Shown here piece after piece: positions 36,443 through 48,000 of a stretch of 64,000 bases of DNA. The position numbers and the translations under genes are program-made. The DNA is from Monarcha castaneiventris obscurior. Taxonomy: Eukaryota > Chordata > Aves > Passeriformes > Monarchidae. Each line of letters begins with the position of its first letter. Within the stretch, counting starts at the first letter, position 1. Location of the stretch: assembly GCA_026261815.1 (NCBI GenBank), contig JAMPIT010000350.1:930001-994000 (forward strand). Direction: 5' to 3'. The notes below the pieces were generated by a model. That model ran no database searches and was not told where the DNA came from. It worked only from the letters and a program-made list of their open reading frames with translations.

Positions 36443-36783
36443 GTTCTATACTTAACTGTTAGGATACACGAGTCGAGCTGTCCTCCAAATTGGTTCCAAC
36501 ATCTGGATACCACAGTTAATAGGTTTGGGAAGAACATTTGGTCCTCATTTAAAACACTGCAAATGCTATCATGATGTGGACTGTGAAATTTTAAGTAAGA
36601 CTACTGCTGTTTTGATTATACTCTGAGATAAAAAAAATAAAAGCGAACAGCTCTCTAAATAATGTAACCCCAGCACCCTTTAACAGGCATCTCTGCAACA
36701 GGTAAAACAGCAAGTTTTCTTTTATAACACAACTTATTCAAGCATGAAACTGATGTCTGTGTTTTCTGCTCCCCATGTGAAAT

Positions 36784-37010
36784 GGGAAGGGAAGGGAAGG
36801 GAAGGGAAGGGAAGGGAAGGGAAGGGAAGGGAAGGGAAGGGAAGGGAAGGGAAGGGAAGGGAAGGGAAGGGAAGGGAAGGGAAGGGAAGGGAAGGGAAGG
36901 GAAGGGAAGGGAAGGAAGGGAAGGGAAGGGAAGGGAAGGGAAGGGAAGGGAAGGGAAGGGAAGGGAAGGGAAGGGAAGGGAAGGGAAGGGAAGGGAAGGG
37001 AAGGGAAGGA
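36784..37010. repeat. Long GGGAA pentanucleotide microsatellite
   Basis: About 227 bases, some 45 units of GGGAA, interrupted once near 36915 where one G is missing (GGAAGGAAGGG). The plus strand is entirely purine. Such tracts can form triplex or other non-B DNA and are prone to slippage. The frames of 83-121 codons across it on both strands (EGKGR and SLPFP repeats) are artefacts of the 5-base period: every frame is stop-free. The near-perfect array suggests recent or ongoing expansion, and length is likely to vary between individuals. Confidence 0.97.
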
Positions 37011-37718
37011 TCACAAACAAATTCCAAATGTAGCTAAAATTAGCAAGGCTGTCCTTTTAGTGCTGTGTTCCAGAATTCAGGGCTCTGCACTGCCATTCTT
37101 CTGTAACCCCAATTAATTAGGTATTGACTTGTTTTTTCATTCAATTAAAGTATAATTAAATGGCAGCGGTCTGCCTCTGAAAAGCAGATGAAAAGGTTCT
37201 GGTAAGAATCTCTAGGTTAATCCAGCTGCTTAAAATGTGTGTTGTATTTGACCATTTGCCAAGATACTCTGTGAATACATGAGCCAGCTGGCACGGGGAG
37301 GGCTGGTGGGAACCTGTCAGCTGTTTAGGACAATGGCTGCAGCTTTTTTAACCAGAGCAGGTTTTTAAAATACCTAAAAATCAGACACCCTAGCTTGGCA
37401 GCTCAGGAATTATGGCAGAAATGAAATCCTAAGAAATTTTTTCTTCTCTTGAAATATGAGTTTTGACTCATGTTCTGTGAACCTCTGAACCAAGTCATTT
37501 ATTTGGATTACTGTTAAATATCTGGCAAAAAGACACAATGCACCAAAGCCTTATTTTTGCAGTGATGGAGCCCAAGTTTGCTTTTCTGACAAATACAACT
37601 ATTCAGGAGGAAAAAGTCGTGTTAATGTGCTGAATGAAGTTGCATCACCAGCTGCTCTTTGAACCAGGCAGGACTCCAGCCCTGGTGCTGCTTTCAGGGC
37701 ATCCCCCTCCCTCCACAG
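37011..37718. other. Non-coding DNA before a candidate exon
   Basis: AT-rich, with TAATTAATTAGG and AATTAAA patches near 37109-37160. No gene or transposon is seen until GC content rises at about 37640. Confidence 0.5.
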
Positions 37719-37778
37719 GGCCTCAGAAGGATGCGCGGGGGCTCATTCAGCCAAAGTGTGAGCCACAAGCACACCCTG
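37719..37778 (+). other. Candidate 60-base internal exon, product unknown
   Basis: A pyrimidine-rich tract, CATCCCCCTCCCTCCACAG, ends at 37718 and a consensus donor, CTG|GTGAGTGG, starts at 37779. The 60 bases between are a multiple of three and stay open in two of the three frames, reading GLRRMRGGSFSQSVSHKHTL in one. I recognise no family. Splice-site strength and local GC enrichment support an exon; the absence of any partner exon and the small size argue for caution. It could belong to a long non-coding RNA. Confidence 0.22.
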
Positions 37779-39762
37779 GTGAGTGGCCGCTCCCACACAT
37801 CCTGCTGCTGGCCCTGGCTTCGTGGGGGAATAATTGCTGATCAGCCCAAGTCAGAGCTTCATCAGCAAACCTTTAATGCTTCCCGCTAAGTATTTTAGAC
37901 AGAAAAATTAGCCAACAACCCTGGCATTTAGAAACCTCTCGTACTCCCTGTGTTTTCACTGTAGGGTGAAATGAAATGATTACAGACAGGAGTGATTTCT
38001 GGAGCACAGAGGCAATGGCCAAGAGCAGAGCTGCTCTCTGAAAGCTGGGCTTGGGTGCGTGCGTGTGGAGGCCGGGGTGTCTGCACACCAGGTGTCAATA
38101 TGAAACTTGCCATGCTAACAAGAGCCTTGCAACAGGCTGTTACTTTGATTTTTTCCACCTGGTGCTTGGTGCAGCAATATGTCTGCCTTACCATGTGAGT
38201 TATCTGAGAAGCTGTCAAAAGGCAGGGAAGATATGGGAAGTTTTTAAAAACCTGGCCGAGCCTGCCTTCTCAACAGTAACACTTTATGACACTTTTATTT
38301 TCATCCCAAACTTCAGATGCTTTATTCTCCAGCCCCCAGAGATGCTCCGGCTGTCTGCTCTGTGAAGCATCCTGGTGCTCTGTCCAGGGGTTCTTCTCAG
38401 CTTCCAGGCTCCTGCACACAAGTACAGAATGACCTTTCTGATCATGCAGAAAAAGAAAAATGTAAAATGTAAATATCTTCACAAGCATTTCGAAAATGAG
38501 AAAAAGCATATCTCTGTAATACACTTGAGAAAGGTTCATGTGCATATCTGAATCTCTCCATACCCACCACTTCTGCTGAGCTGTGGCCTATGGCGCTCCC
38601 AGTAAACAGGAAAATGTGAAGTGCAAATACCAGGTAGGGAGTTAACATGAAGGGGATAAAACTGAAGCTAAAAAGTAAATGAAGGAAAGCTGGCAAGAGC
38701 CAGAAATTGCATTTCAGCACCTTTTGCACTTGCAGAAGAACTCACATCTGCCATCCCGACTGCTCATTCAAACTTGACCAGCAAGTGTGTGTAGGAAAAG
38801 GTTTTCCCCAGCTGTACAAAGCTCACTTTCTTTATTCCCACTGAGCAGCAGACCTGTACACTGTTACTATTGTGTGTGTCAGAGACTTTTCCTGATGATG
38901 TAGGAGAGTTGCTCTTCTTTTCTAAGTGGACAGAATTGGGTTTTTTGTTTATTCAAGACAGATACTGGAAGATAATCTGGGAAGGAGGGAGCAGTGTAAT
39001 ATTCCTTTTTCTCCCCACTATCCAAATCCACAGCCTTTGCTAAGTGCTGTATTCTGATTGTAGAGCTACTTGCTGGTTTCAGTAACCCTTAGCAAAAGTA
39101 ATTTGGGAGCCCCAGAAACATTGGTGACATCTAGTTTTTTCCTAGGAGCGCTGTCAGCTGTCAGTGGGAGCACTTCTCATGGACACAATTCCAAGAAGCC
39201 AGGCTTGACCAGGGCACCTGGTGGCCTCTGAAGTTGCCACAACTCAGTTCAGCTCCTCTAACAACCTCATGTCTCTCTGCTCCTGCATCCAGGAGCACAG
39301 TCCTGTGCAGTTCCTGGACACTCTCACCGTCTCACACCACTCAGGGTGCAAGACGTGGACATGATGGGAAAATGAGGGTACCTCTCTCCATTTGGCAAAT
39401 GTCTTCAGGCCACTAAGTGATAACACGATGACAGGGGCAGGAGTCCCACACCTAGATCCATCCATGAAGATTTGAGACACCAAAGATTCAGGACTCTCTC
39501 TTGTGAACTTGAAAATCTATGTCTGGGTCTCCAGGCCCCATCTCCTGCCTCTTCAGAAGGAACCAGAGATCCAGGGGGACCCCAAGGCTTTCACTGGAGT
39601 TAGAGTCCAGAGAGCTCTGGCTCAACAATGCTGTGAGAGAATAGAACAGAAGCTGAGAAGGAAAGAAGACAAGAAAAAGGGAGTTTCAACCAAACGTTTT
39701 TTTTATTTTTAAGTAAATTTCCCAGGAGTCAGAAACCTGATTTATTGCAGCACAACTTTCTG
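37779..39762. other. Non-coding DNA, no recognised gene
   Basis: Frames of up to 104 codons (plus 38051-38365) overlap minus frames over the same bases. No transposon, RNA gene or promoter is identified. Confidence 0.5.
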
Positions 39763-39794
39763 CACATCAGTTGAACTTTAGTTCAACTGATGTG
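39763..39794. repeat. Perfect inverted repeat, 14-bp arms, 4-base loop
   Basis: CACATCAGTTGAAC at 39763-39776 is exactly complementary to GTTCAACTGATGTG at 39781-39794, with the loop TTTA. The stem is too short for a standard miRNA precursor. The bases just outside do not pair. It could be a palindromic protein site, a mutational hairpin or chance. Confidence 0.88.
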
Positions 39795-42700
39795 ATGATA
39801 CAGTGAACAACTTAAAATATATTAATACTGTGGAAAACATAATGCTGTCAGTTAAAGATATTTCTCAAATTAGACTTTTTAAAATTATTTATAATTCATG
39901 AAAGACACCAAATCAATTACATTCCACTTACATTATTTTTTTTAGTATTTTTTATGACAGCAATGTCAAGCCCAAATGAAGACCAAAGGAAAAAGCAGGG
40001 AGCAAAATTCCCCCCTGCTCAAATGAGTTGAAAAAATAATGCAAGACAGAGGAAAGAGGAGTAGCTCAAATATCTGATAAAAGACTTGGAGGATGTAAGA
40101 AAGGTTAATGGCAAAAATAGTATGGGGTAGCATAGATAAAGTGGGAGTAAAGCCATAAGAGATTTATTTCCCCTCTGTCTCCAGTGCTATGTTTGTTATA
40201 GTGTCCCAGGGAGATCAGCCCCTTCTCTCGGTGCCTTGTGCTCCTGGGGGCTGGGACTTGGCTGCTGAGCTCAAAATCGAGGTGATTCAGGGGCTGCTTT
40301 AAGGGCATGGCTCTTACTGAGACCTCCTTGCCGAGACCAGCCATTCACTTCAGACTGGCCACCACCATGAAAGTTATTTACAGTGCGGTTACAGGAGGAC
40401 ATTCCTGCTAGCACCGAGTCTCAGAAGTTGAGTGAAACCCACAAAACTTGAACAGTCAGGGGCTGACCTTACAGGGAGCCAACAGAGGAAAATACTCGGA
40501 GTCACTGCAATAATGAATGGACACACATTAATTTAAAACAAACCACATTGTTTCTTTTACTCAGCATAGGTAATGAAATAATGAAAGGAGCCCACAAGCT
40601 TTCAAAACAGCACCATTAGAAGGATTTCCACTGTCACAAGATCAAAGCAAGAGGCTTTGTTAGTTATAGTCAGACAGTGTCAGACAAGGAAACCCTCCAC
40701 CAGCCTAGCAGAACTGAGCCAGTCCCTCAGTCCACCCCTGCCTCCTCCAGCTCCTTCAGGCAAAAATACACTCACACACAGGGACTGTATTTGCATCGTC
40801 TTCCTCTCTTGATCCATCATCTTATCCCTCAGGCAGAGTAAACTCTGCAAAGCCCCTCTTTATTTCCAGAAATCAGCACTTTCCTTCCTTATTTGATCAA
40901 TGTAGAAAGAAGCAGCAGGGAATTTTCTGGTAATCTCTGCACCCCACACTTCAGGATTCATTCAGGCACCATCTGAAATCTGTGTTTCTGGAAGCACCTA
41001 GAGCTTGCACTGTTTCTATCTTCAGTTTGTATTTATATCTGATGGTCAATATTCTTCCATAGTAGGCCATGAAAAAAAATTATTTGGAAAATTTCAGAGC
41101 CTTCTTTCTTACAGTCAATGTCCTTTGGGAATTTGCATCTGAAACACACATAAAGTGAGTGACACACAATTAATGAATCATTCTCAATTTTGACAGTCAG
41201 GCTTTGCCACACCATCAATTTTCCATGTACAAGTGAACTGAAGTTGCAGGTCTAAAAGTGCTTCACACTTTCAGGTTTCAAGCAGAAAAACAAAAGCGCT
41301 GGTTTTGGACTCTTACGGAAACAGATTATTTACATTGGACTTGGGTCTGCCCAAGACTCCTCTCAGTTTCAGTGTAATACAGCCACTTTGGTTTTCTTCT
41401 CATCTTCCACCTTCATCTCTTCAGATTATCTTCCTTTCTGATGTTTTCTGCTTTTTTATCTCTGACGTTCCATCCCATTTATTTGCACATATTCCATAAA
41501 AATCCTATGCCATATGGCTTTGTGTGTTGAGGTAGAGGAGACACACAGTGTGTGAATCAGAAAGTTTGTGGGTCACAATGTCCCCATAATGCAGTCACAG
41601 GATGGTGGGATTCGGTCACTACCCCACAATTAGCATTTGAAATATAACATTAAGCCTGAGGGACATCACCTTTACAAGGCCACAAAAAACAATCCATCAC
41701 TTACCAGGAGCGTGAACCACAGTATTGGAAAAAAGGAAGGGAACACTTGTCAGCAACTACTAAGAACATTATATGTTGTCCTCAAAAGTGTAGAAAAAAT
41801 ACAAAGAAACAAATTTAAAGTAAATTTTAGGTCAAGAAGCACAATGAATACTTTTATCATCATTTTGAAGAACAATTCATCCTGAAGCCCTTAGCTTAAA
41901 TCCACCTTAATTTTTCCCACAGTAGGCAAACACAAACTGCAGATTCTGAGTCAGTGCGAGTCTGAGCCCCACTGGGCCCACTGGCCAGAGCCCAGCAGGC
42001 AAAACCAAGCAACACTTTGTCAGGCACTCAGAAGGAATCCTTCCAGGGCATCACCTGGTTAATGCAGCAAAAACTAAACCAGGCAGCCAGAAAAGATGCA
42101 CTTCTGCAGTCAAATCTCACTGCTGTGGTGGAACTTAGAAAGGCGAGAAGAAATTAAAGATATACAATCCATTTCACAGGGATGTGGAGGACAATCTGAA
42201 AAGCACTAGTTTTCAGACTCCAAAATACAAGCAAATATTTACCTGGAATGTAAGATACAAAGTGAGGACAGGGAAGTGCAGGCGTCCAGACACTGTCCAT
42301 ACTGCTGCAGAGTTCTAGTTGATCATGAACATTCGGTATGAAACCCTGAAATGACAGTGTAAAAGATACTGAGATTACTGCTATACCACAACACGTTCCC
42401 AACTTAAGCCAAGAGAAACTATAAGCATTAAGTTTTTGTTGAAAATACGTTAGTCTGCCCAGTGTTTTATTTTGCTGAAAAAATAAATTGGAGAATAATT
42501 TATTTATTTGCAAGTAGCTAATAAACTACTGCTTTTGTACCTGGAAACTGAAGAATACTGAGTGGGAAGTGTAGACAGTGGAAGGCAGGTGTGGCATTGC
42601 CTGTTGCAGTGAGGAGGAGGGTTGCTGGTTTGTTTCTTTGGTTATTTTTGCAGTCATGCTCCTCTTCTTTAACAGGGATCTCTATGAAAATGGATTGCAT

Positions 42701-45036
42701 GCTCACATGCATTGTCTGGGAAGGTGCTGCCAATTCCCAGAATGAATTTACAGTTACAGTAGAAAATGTAACATCTGCCACACGTGGATCCATTAAGCCA
42801 GTCCCTTCAAAAGCAGTGCTGCCAGATGAATAGATTTTATGATTATAAAGCGGAAGAGCAAGCTATTTTACGTGGCCACTAATTGTCAGTGGTTTCCTTA
42901 TGTTTCCCAGACATTCTCAAAGATAGTGGGAAATGGTTTCTTCACATGTGGATGTCTGAGTTTTTCATTCACAGTTCCTTTCACTGTGGGAAGAACAATC
43001 ATGATCTCGAAAAACTTCATGAACTGCAACTTTGCAAAAACTCAAAGAAAATTTATAAATCATTTCTATTTTCTTCAGTAATTTCACAATATTTCAAGTT
43101 TTGTAAACCTCTTAGCAAGCAGTATGCATAGTTATCACTATAGGGAACATTTTGAAATAAAACATTTTTTCAAATATGAGAATGGATTTTTTTTTCCTTT
43201 AAAATGTCAAAATTTAACATTTAGATCATTAAAAAAATGCAAAAAATTTTCTCTACTCTTGAATATCACAGACATTTCCCATACATTGCTTCTGTATTGA
43301 TGATTTCAGATAAAGAGTGCTTGGCTTCAGAATTCCCAGTCATCTTTAAGCTAAATTTGTCATGTCATTGCACTACTGCCAGAAGAATATGTCAAGGGGC
43401 ACAGCTGTCCCAAGGTGCGATATAAGGACAATTCATTTTCTCTTATTCTCCACCTTGCAAGTCTCTTTGTAATCACATTGACACCTCTGCAGCAGAGAAG
43501 AGAGATCTCTTGGGACTTCCAAGAACCATGCAGATGGCCTTAAGTTAAAGGCAGAAAAAGCAAACAGCAAACACTGAATCAGGTTTTCTTGTATCTTGCC
43601 AGCAGTTTGTTTTAAAGGACATTACACCACAACATCACGGATAGAAGGACTGTGAAAAGGTACAAAGAGGTCAAACAAGGCCATTGATACAATTTTCTGC
43701 TACGCCTCCTCCATCCCCATGAAGTGAGTGAGCTGCTGCACAGTTACATCACTAGAGAAACACTCAAACCCTATCTTGTGAAATCTGTACCAAAAATCTA
43801 GACCTGCAAAAAACCTTTTCCAGAGTGCAGCAGTTTCAAGGGGTCTCATGATCTCTCCTCTTTTCCTCCTTCCCTCTGCCTTTCTCCTAAAACCTCAGCA
43901 TCCTCAGCTTCTGAGTAAGAGGTGTTGCATGGCTGTTGCAGTGGGGTAAGCCAGAGCCATGATCTGGGAAGCCAGGAAAGGCTTGATGAGCTGAAGTTTG
44001 AATATTGAACCAAAGTCTCTCACTTTGATCTCCCTGCCCTGCTTTGGCCATGTGATTGAGTGTGTTGCTGTCCCACAGGCACAAGGCTGCTCTGTCAGTC
44101 TGGCTGCTGCAACTCACCCTCTGCAGGTTCTGTCAAGTGTGACTGAGGCCACAGTGCTCACTGACAAGAAAGGCATGAGACTCTGGAAAGCTTTGATTTT
44201 AAACTCTGTGAGAAGCAGGAGGGCTGAGCTGACATGCTGGTGCCAGACTGGATTGCCCAGAGGAGGTGTGCCTGGACGTGCCTAAACATCAGTATCTTCC
44301 TGACTGTTGCTGCAGCCCATCAAAGAGGGTTAGAATGTCTGAAGTCTCAGCACTCAGCAAGCTGGGATGAGCTCTTCCCACAAAGCAGTGATTTAAACAG
44401 TGTAAGTGCTGCATTGAAAGAGCTTAACACCTGAGAGGAAACACAAATTGTTCCAGTTTTGTAGACAGAAAAGGAAATGTGTTTTCACCAAGTTTTCTCT
44501 AGGTTTTTCTTTCCCCTTCAGCTTCATTTCTGTGCCACTTCCATCTCAGGCAACTGTAGCCCACTTGTTACCAGCTGATTTCCCCTATACTTGCTGGCAA
44601 GGTCTGCATCATCCTGGTAGTGAGTGATGGAGAAGAGTGACCAGCGGAGCTTCAGCTCACTGCTTCAGTCTGCACTGACTGCCCAGCTCACCTCATGACC
44701 TCCTGCAGATGCTGAGCAGGTTACGAGGGGTAGAAGTGATGGTGTTCCCTGTCCCTGTATGCTGTATGTGCTCTACTCTTACACACCAGGAGAACTGACC
44801 TGAAACAGCAGTGCTTTATGCTAAGCCTCCTCACCTTGCTCCCTGTCTGTGGCCAGGCAGCCTTCCTGCCCCCTCCCTTCACTGCTTCCCAGTTCATCCT
44901 CCCTTCCACAGCCTTATAGACTTCCTGGGTCAGTAGCCTGTCCTATTTCTTTCTCCTACCTGCAAAACCATGTCCTTCTGCCTCTTATTCAGCTAAGTCA
45001 TTGCTGCACCAAAGCCTGGAGTCAGCACAAAAAAAC
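39795..45036. other. Non-coding DNA, no recognised gene
   Basis: About 5.2 kb. The largest frame is 119 codons on the minus strand (42154-42513), with no known domain. The frames at 42518-42833 overlap on both strands. No CR1, tandem array or RNA gene is seen. Confidence 0.5.
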
Positions 45037-45081
45037 TTTTTTTTTCTTTTCCATTTTTTCTTTTTTCTTTTTTTTTTTTTT
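45037..45081. repeat. T-rich low-complexity tract
   Basis: Mostly T with scattered C. The 120-codon frame spanning it (44849-45211) contains an F-rich run because of this tract and is not credible as a gene. Confidence 0.75.
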
Positions 45082-48000
45082 GATGGGTGTTTATATTAAA
45101 TACAACCTGCCCAAACACAACCTCTTCTTATTGAGGCTAACAAAACAAAACATGTCCAACACCTGTGGGCCAAGCCATTCTGAAGGTAGGACAACCCCCA
45201 AAAAAACCTAAGACAGCGTTCCAGAAGGGAAGGGTAGGATGTTTTGACACATCATGCATTCTGCTCCAAATGATCAGTCATCCGGGGAAAATACTCTGCA
45301 ACAGTGCAAAGCAAAGCAGACAAAACTTCAGAAGATGTGGCTTGTTGGAGTGGTTGTTTGAGGCATAGAGATGAAACTGGGGATCCCACCTGGAAGACAG
45401 GTTTGAGTCCAACTATGTAGCAGCTACTGCTGTTTCATAAAACTGTAAGTTTTGGCAACAGAAGCTTTTGGAGAAGAGGGACTAAATGGATCTCCACGTG
45501 GAGTAACTAAGAAAACATGTGTTTTTATTTTCAAAGAACAGCTGAGATTGGGTCAGCTGGTTGTGATAAAGGAGATTTCACTGTTTCTGAACTGATATAT
45601 AGGGAAGGATTATGAGGTGTTCCAAAAGTCAATGGAAAAGCAATTCCAAAATAACTTAGCAATTCTAAGTTCCTTTGGTATTTGTTGTAATAATATTTGT
45701 TACTGGAATTTTTTTTTGGTACAAAATATAAATGTTAGCTATCATGCTTCCTTTGGTATTCAGCATTGTAAAATTAATGTGCTGGGGTTTTTTTTGCACA
45801 GTAAAAAAACTGCACTGCTTTTGAGCAGTGAGAACACCGTGAAACAGAAGGATTAAGAGCTCACTGGGGGCACATCAAGTTTTGTACCATCACAGTTATA
45901 TCTTCAGGCTATCATGACTATATTAATATATTATAGCATGGGAGGGCTGTCAGAGTGAGCTCAGAAGGAACCCAGCCCACTCTTACCAGATTGTTCCAAT
46001 GCTAATTTACAGCCCAAACCTCGGGAGGTTGTTGTTCTTTGTGATAACGTGTAGGTTATGTTCTAGAGTGATAGTCACTCTGAGGGGAAAATATTGCTTC
46101 CTTGACCTGGGGTAAATCTGTTTTATTACCCCATAGTTACCCCTTTAAATTGTATCCTACTTTCTCTTCTGTTTTCTTCCTAAGTTCTCTCTCTCCTGCT
46201 TTTCCCTTCACTATTGTCCTCTTTTACACACTAGATTCCTAAACAATAACCCACTTTTCAGAGCAGTAGCCTAGAAATCAGAGATGCCTACTGGGATATA
46301 AAATGAATGCACAGAGGTAGTGCCACTTAAAAATTTCAGGAATTTCTGCTCTGGTGCAGCTTTCTAAAAACACTGCCTACTTGTGCTTTCTAGTCCACAG
46401 GTGAAACCTCCATTGTTGCTGGCACCACATAAGCGTGCAGGCTGATTTCATGCTACATTTTCTAAGAATTGATTACTTTTTTTACCTTTTCTTTATCTTT
46501 TTTTTAAACAGGGAATAGTGCCTTTTCAGTGGTAACCTCCTGTTTTGCCCTCTACCTTTGCTTTCCAGCATCTCTGAGGTGGAATCTGTCCCTGGTCCAT
46601 TGGGTAAACCAGCAGACTGGAAGCTTTTTTCTGCAGTACAGGATCTTTCTTTCCTCTTTATTAGGTATGTAGCTTTTTATTGTTTTAATCCATAAAGAGC
46701 ACAGCTCTTGGGCATTTCTTCAGGACTTATCTTTAGACACTGCCATGGGCCTCACCAGCTCTTTGCTTCTCAGGATCCCTTTATTTCTGTGTCCCCTCTG
46801 TGCATGCCATCTTGAGGCTTCAGTGGGTCTCCACCAAGGTGCAAAGGCAGTGAGCACCCCAAAAGCTCTGACTAGAAAGGCTAGCCTCTGAAAAAGGCTA
46901 TTAAATGCTTCATTTGCTTCTTACTCATCACAATCTATCTTCTTTCAATTAGTATAGGATCATCAGGAAGGTGATACCAAAGCACAAAAGACAATCTTAA
47001 AGCACGTCAAGAGAATAAGCACATAAGTGATGGTGATCCCACTTTTTGACACTGGGATTCTGACCTTGAAAAAAACACCCCAATGTTTGAAATTATGGAA
47101 GGTTGATCCTGCATGAAGCATCTTTCACCCCCATGATTAGATCCATGAAATACTGAGTAGTCTAATGCTCTGTGCATCCTATCAAGTCATGATAAGCAAA
47201 AATCTGAGAGCACCAGAGAAAACAGGTGAATTTTTAAACCAAATGCAAACTAAAAACCTCAGAAGATGTAATTGTATGCTGTCTTAAGAAAGTGCCAAAT
47301 TGTGACTTTAGAAATGAGCCTCTATTCACCCAGAGGCATTAATTTTCAAGCTGCAGAAAAGAAAAGGAGAAAAAATTTAGAAGTAATAATCTTTGTTGCT
47401 TTATCAGTGAAATCCAGGTGAGGAACTCACTGTTTGTAGTAGCTAAATATTTGGATTTTACATGAGCTACAGGAAATGAAACAAGTCCCCTGAAAAGATT
47501 AACTATCCATTTTCTAGGGTTGATGAGTTGACAGCTCCACAGGTTTTCCCAGATCAGGTTAGAGGCAGCACAATAGTACCTTATTGAGGAGGAAGTACCA
47601 CCAGCTAATGAGAGAAAATTGAAAAGTTGCTATAGTGTGTCACAAAGGAGGATTCTGTTAGACATTTCTCTTAATACAAACAAATGCACCTGCAATCTAC
47701 CCAGGAATTTAAGCAAAATTCCCCCTCCTCCTCTACTTTCTTCATAGCAACAGGAATGGTCTGAAAAGGTGTGTTTACAGGAATTGAAGAATGAGGATTT
47801 TTTGTAATTTAGTCACAGTTCAATTTTTAAAAGAAAAAATACAAGTCAATGTATGAGACGAGTAAATGTGACTTAAGGCATTTCCTTAAAATATTATCCT
47901 AAAAAGGTATGTTTTTTTCAGAAATAAAAACAAACTTGAGAACAAAGGCCTTGCACTTTCAGTAGTATCCAGGCATGTAAATTGATCTACTGCTGTTTGT

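Noticed and set aside
36421..36444. Series of GTAAGT splice-donor matches
   Set aside because: Produced by a short AGTA microsatellite.
36655..37037. Four long frames on both strands encoding EGKGR or SLPFP repeats
   Set aside because: They are translations of the GGGAA microsatellite; a 5-base repeat without stops is open in every frame.
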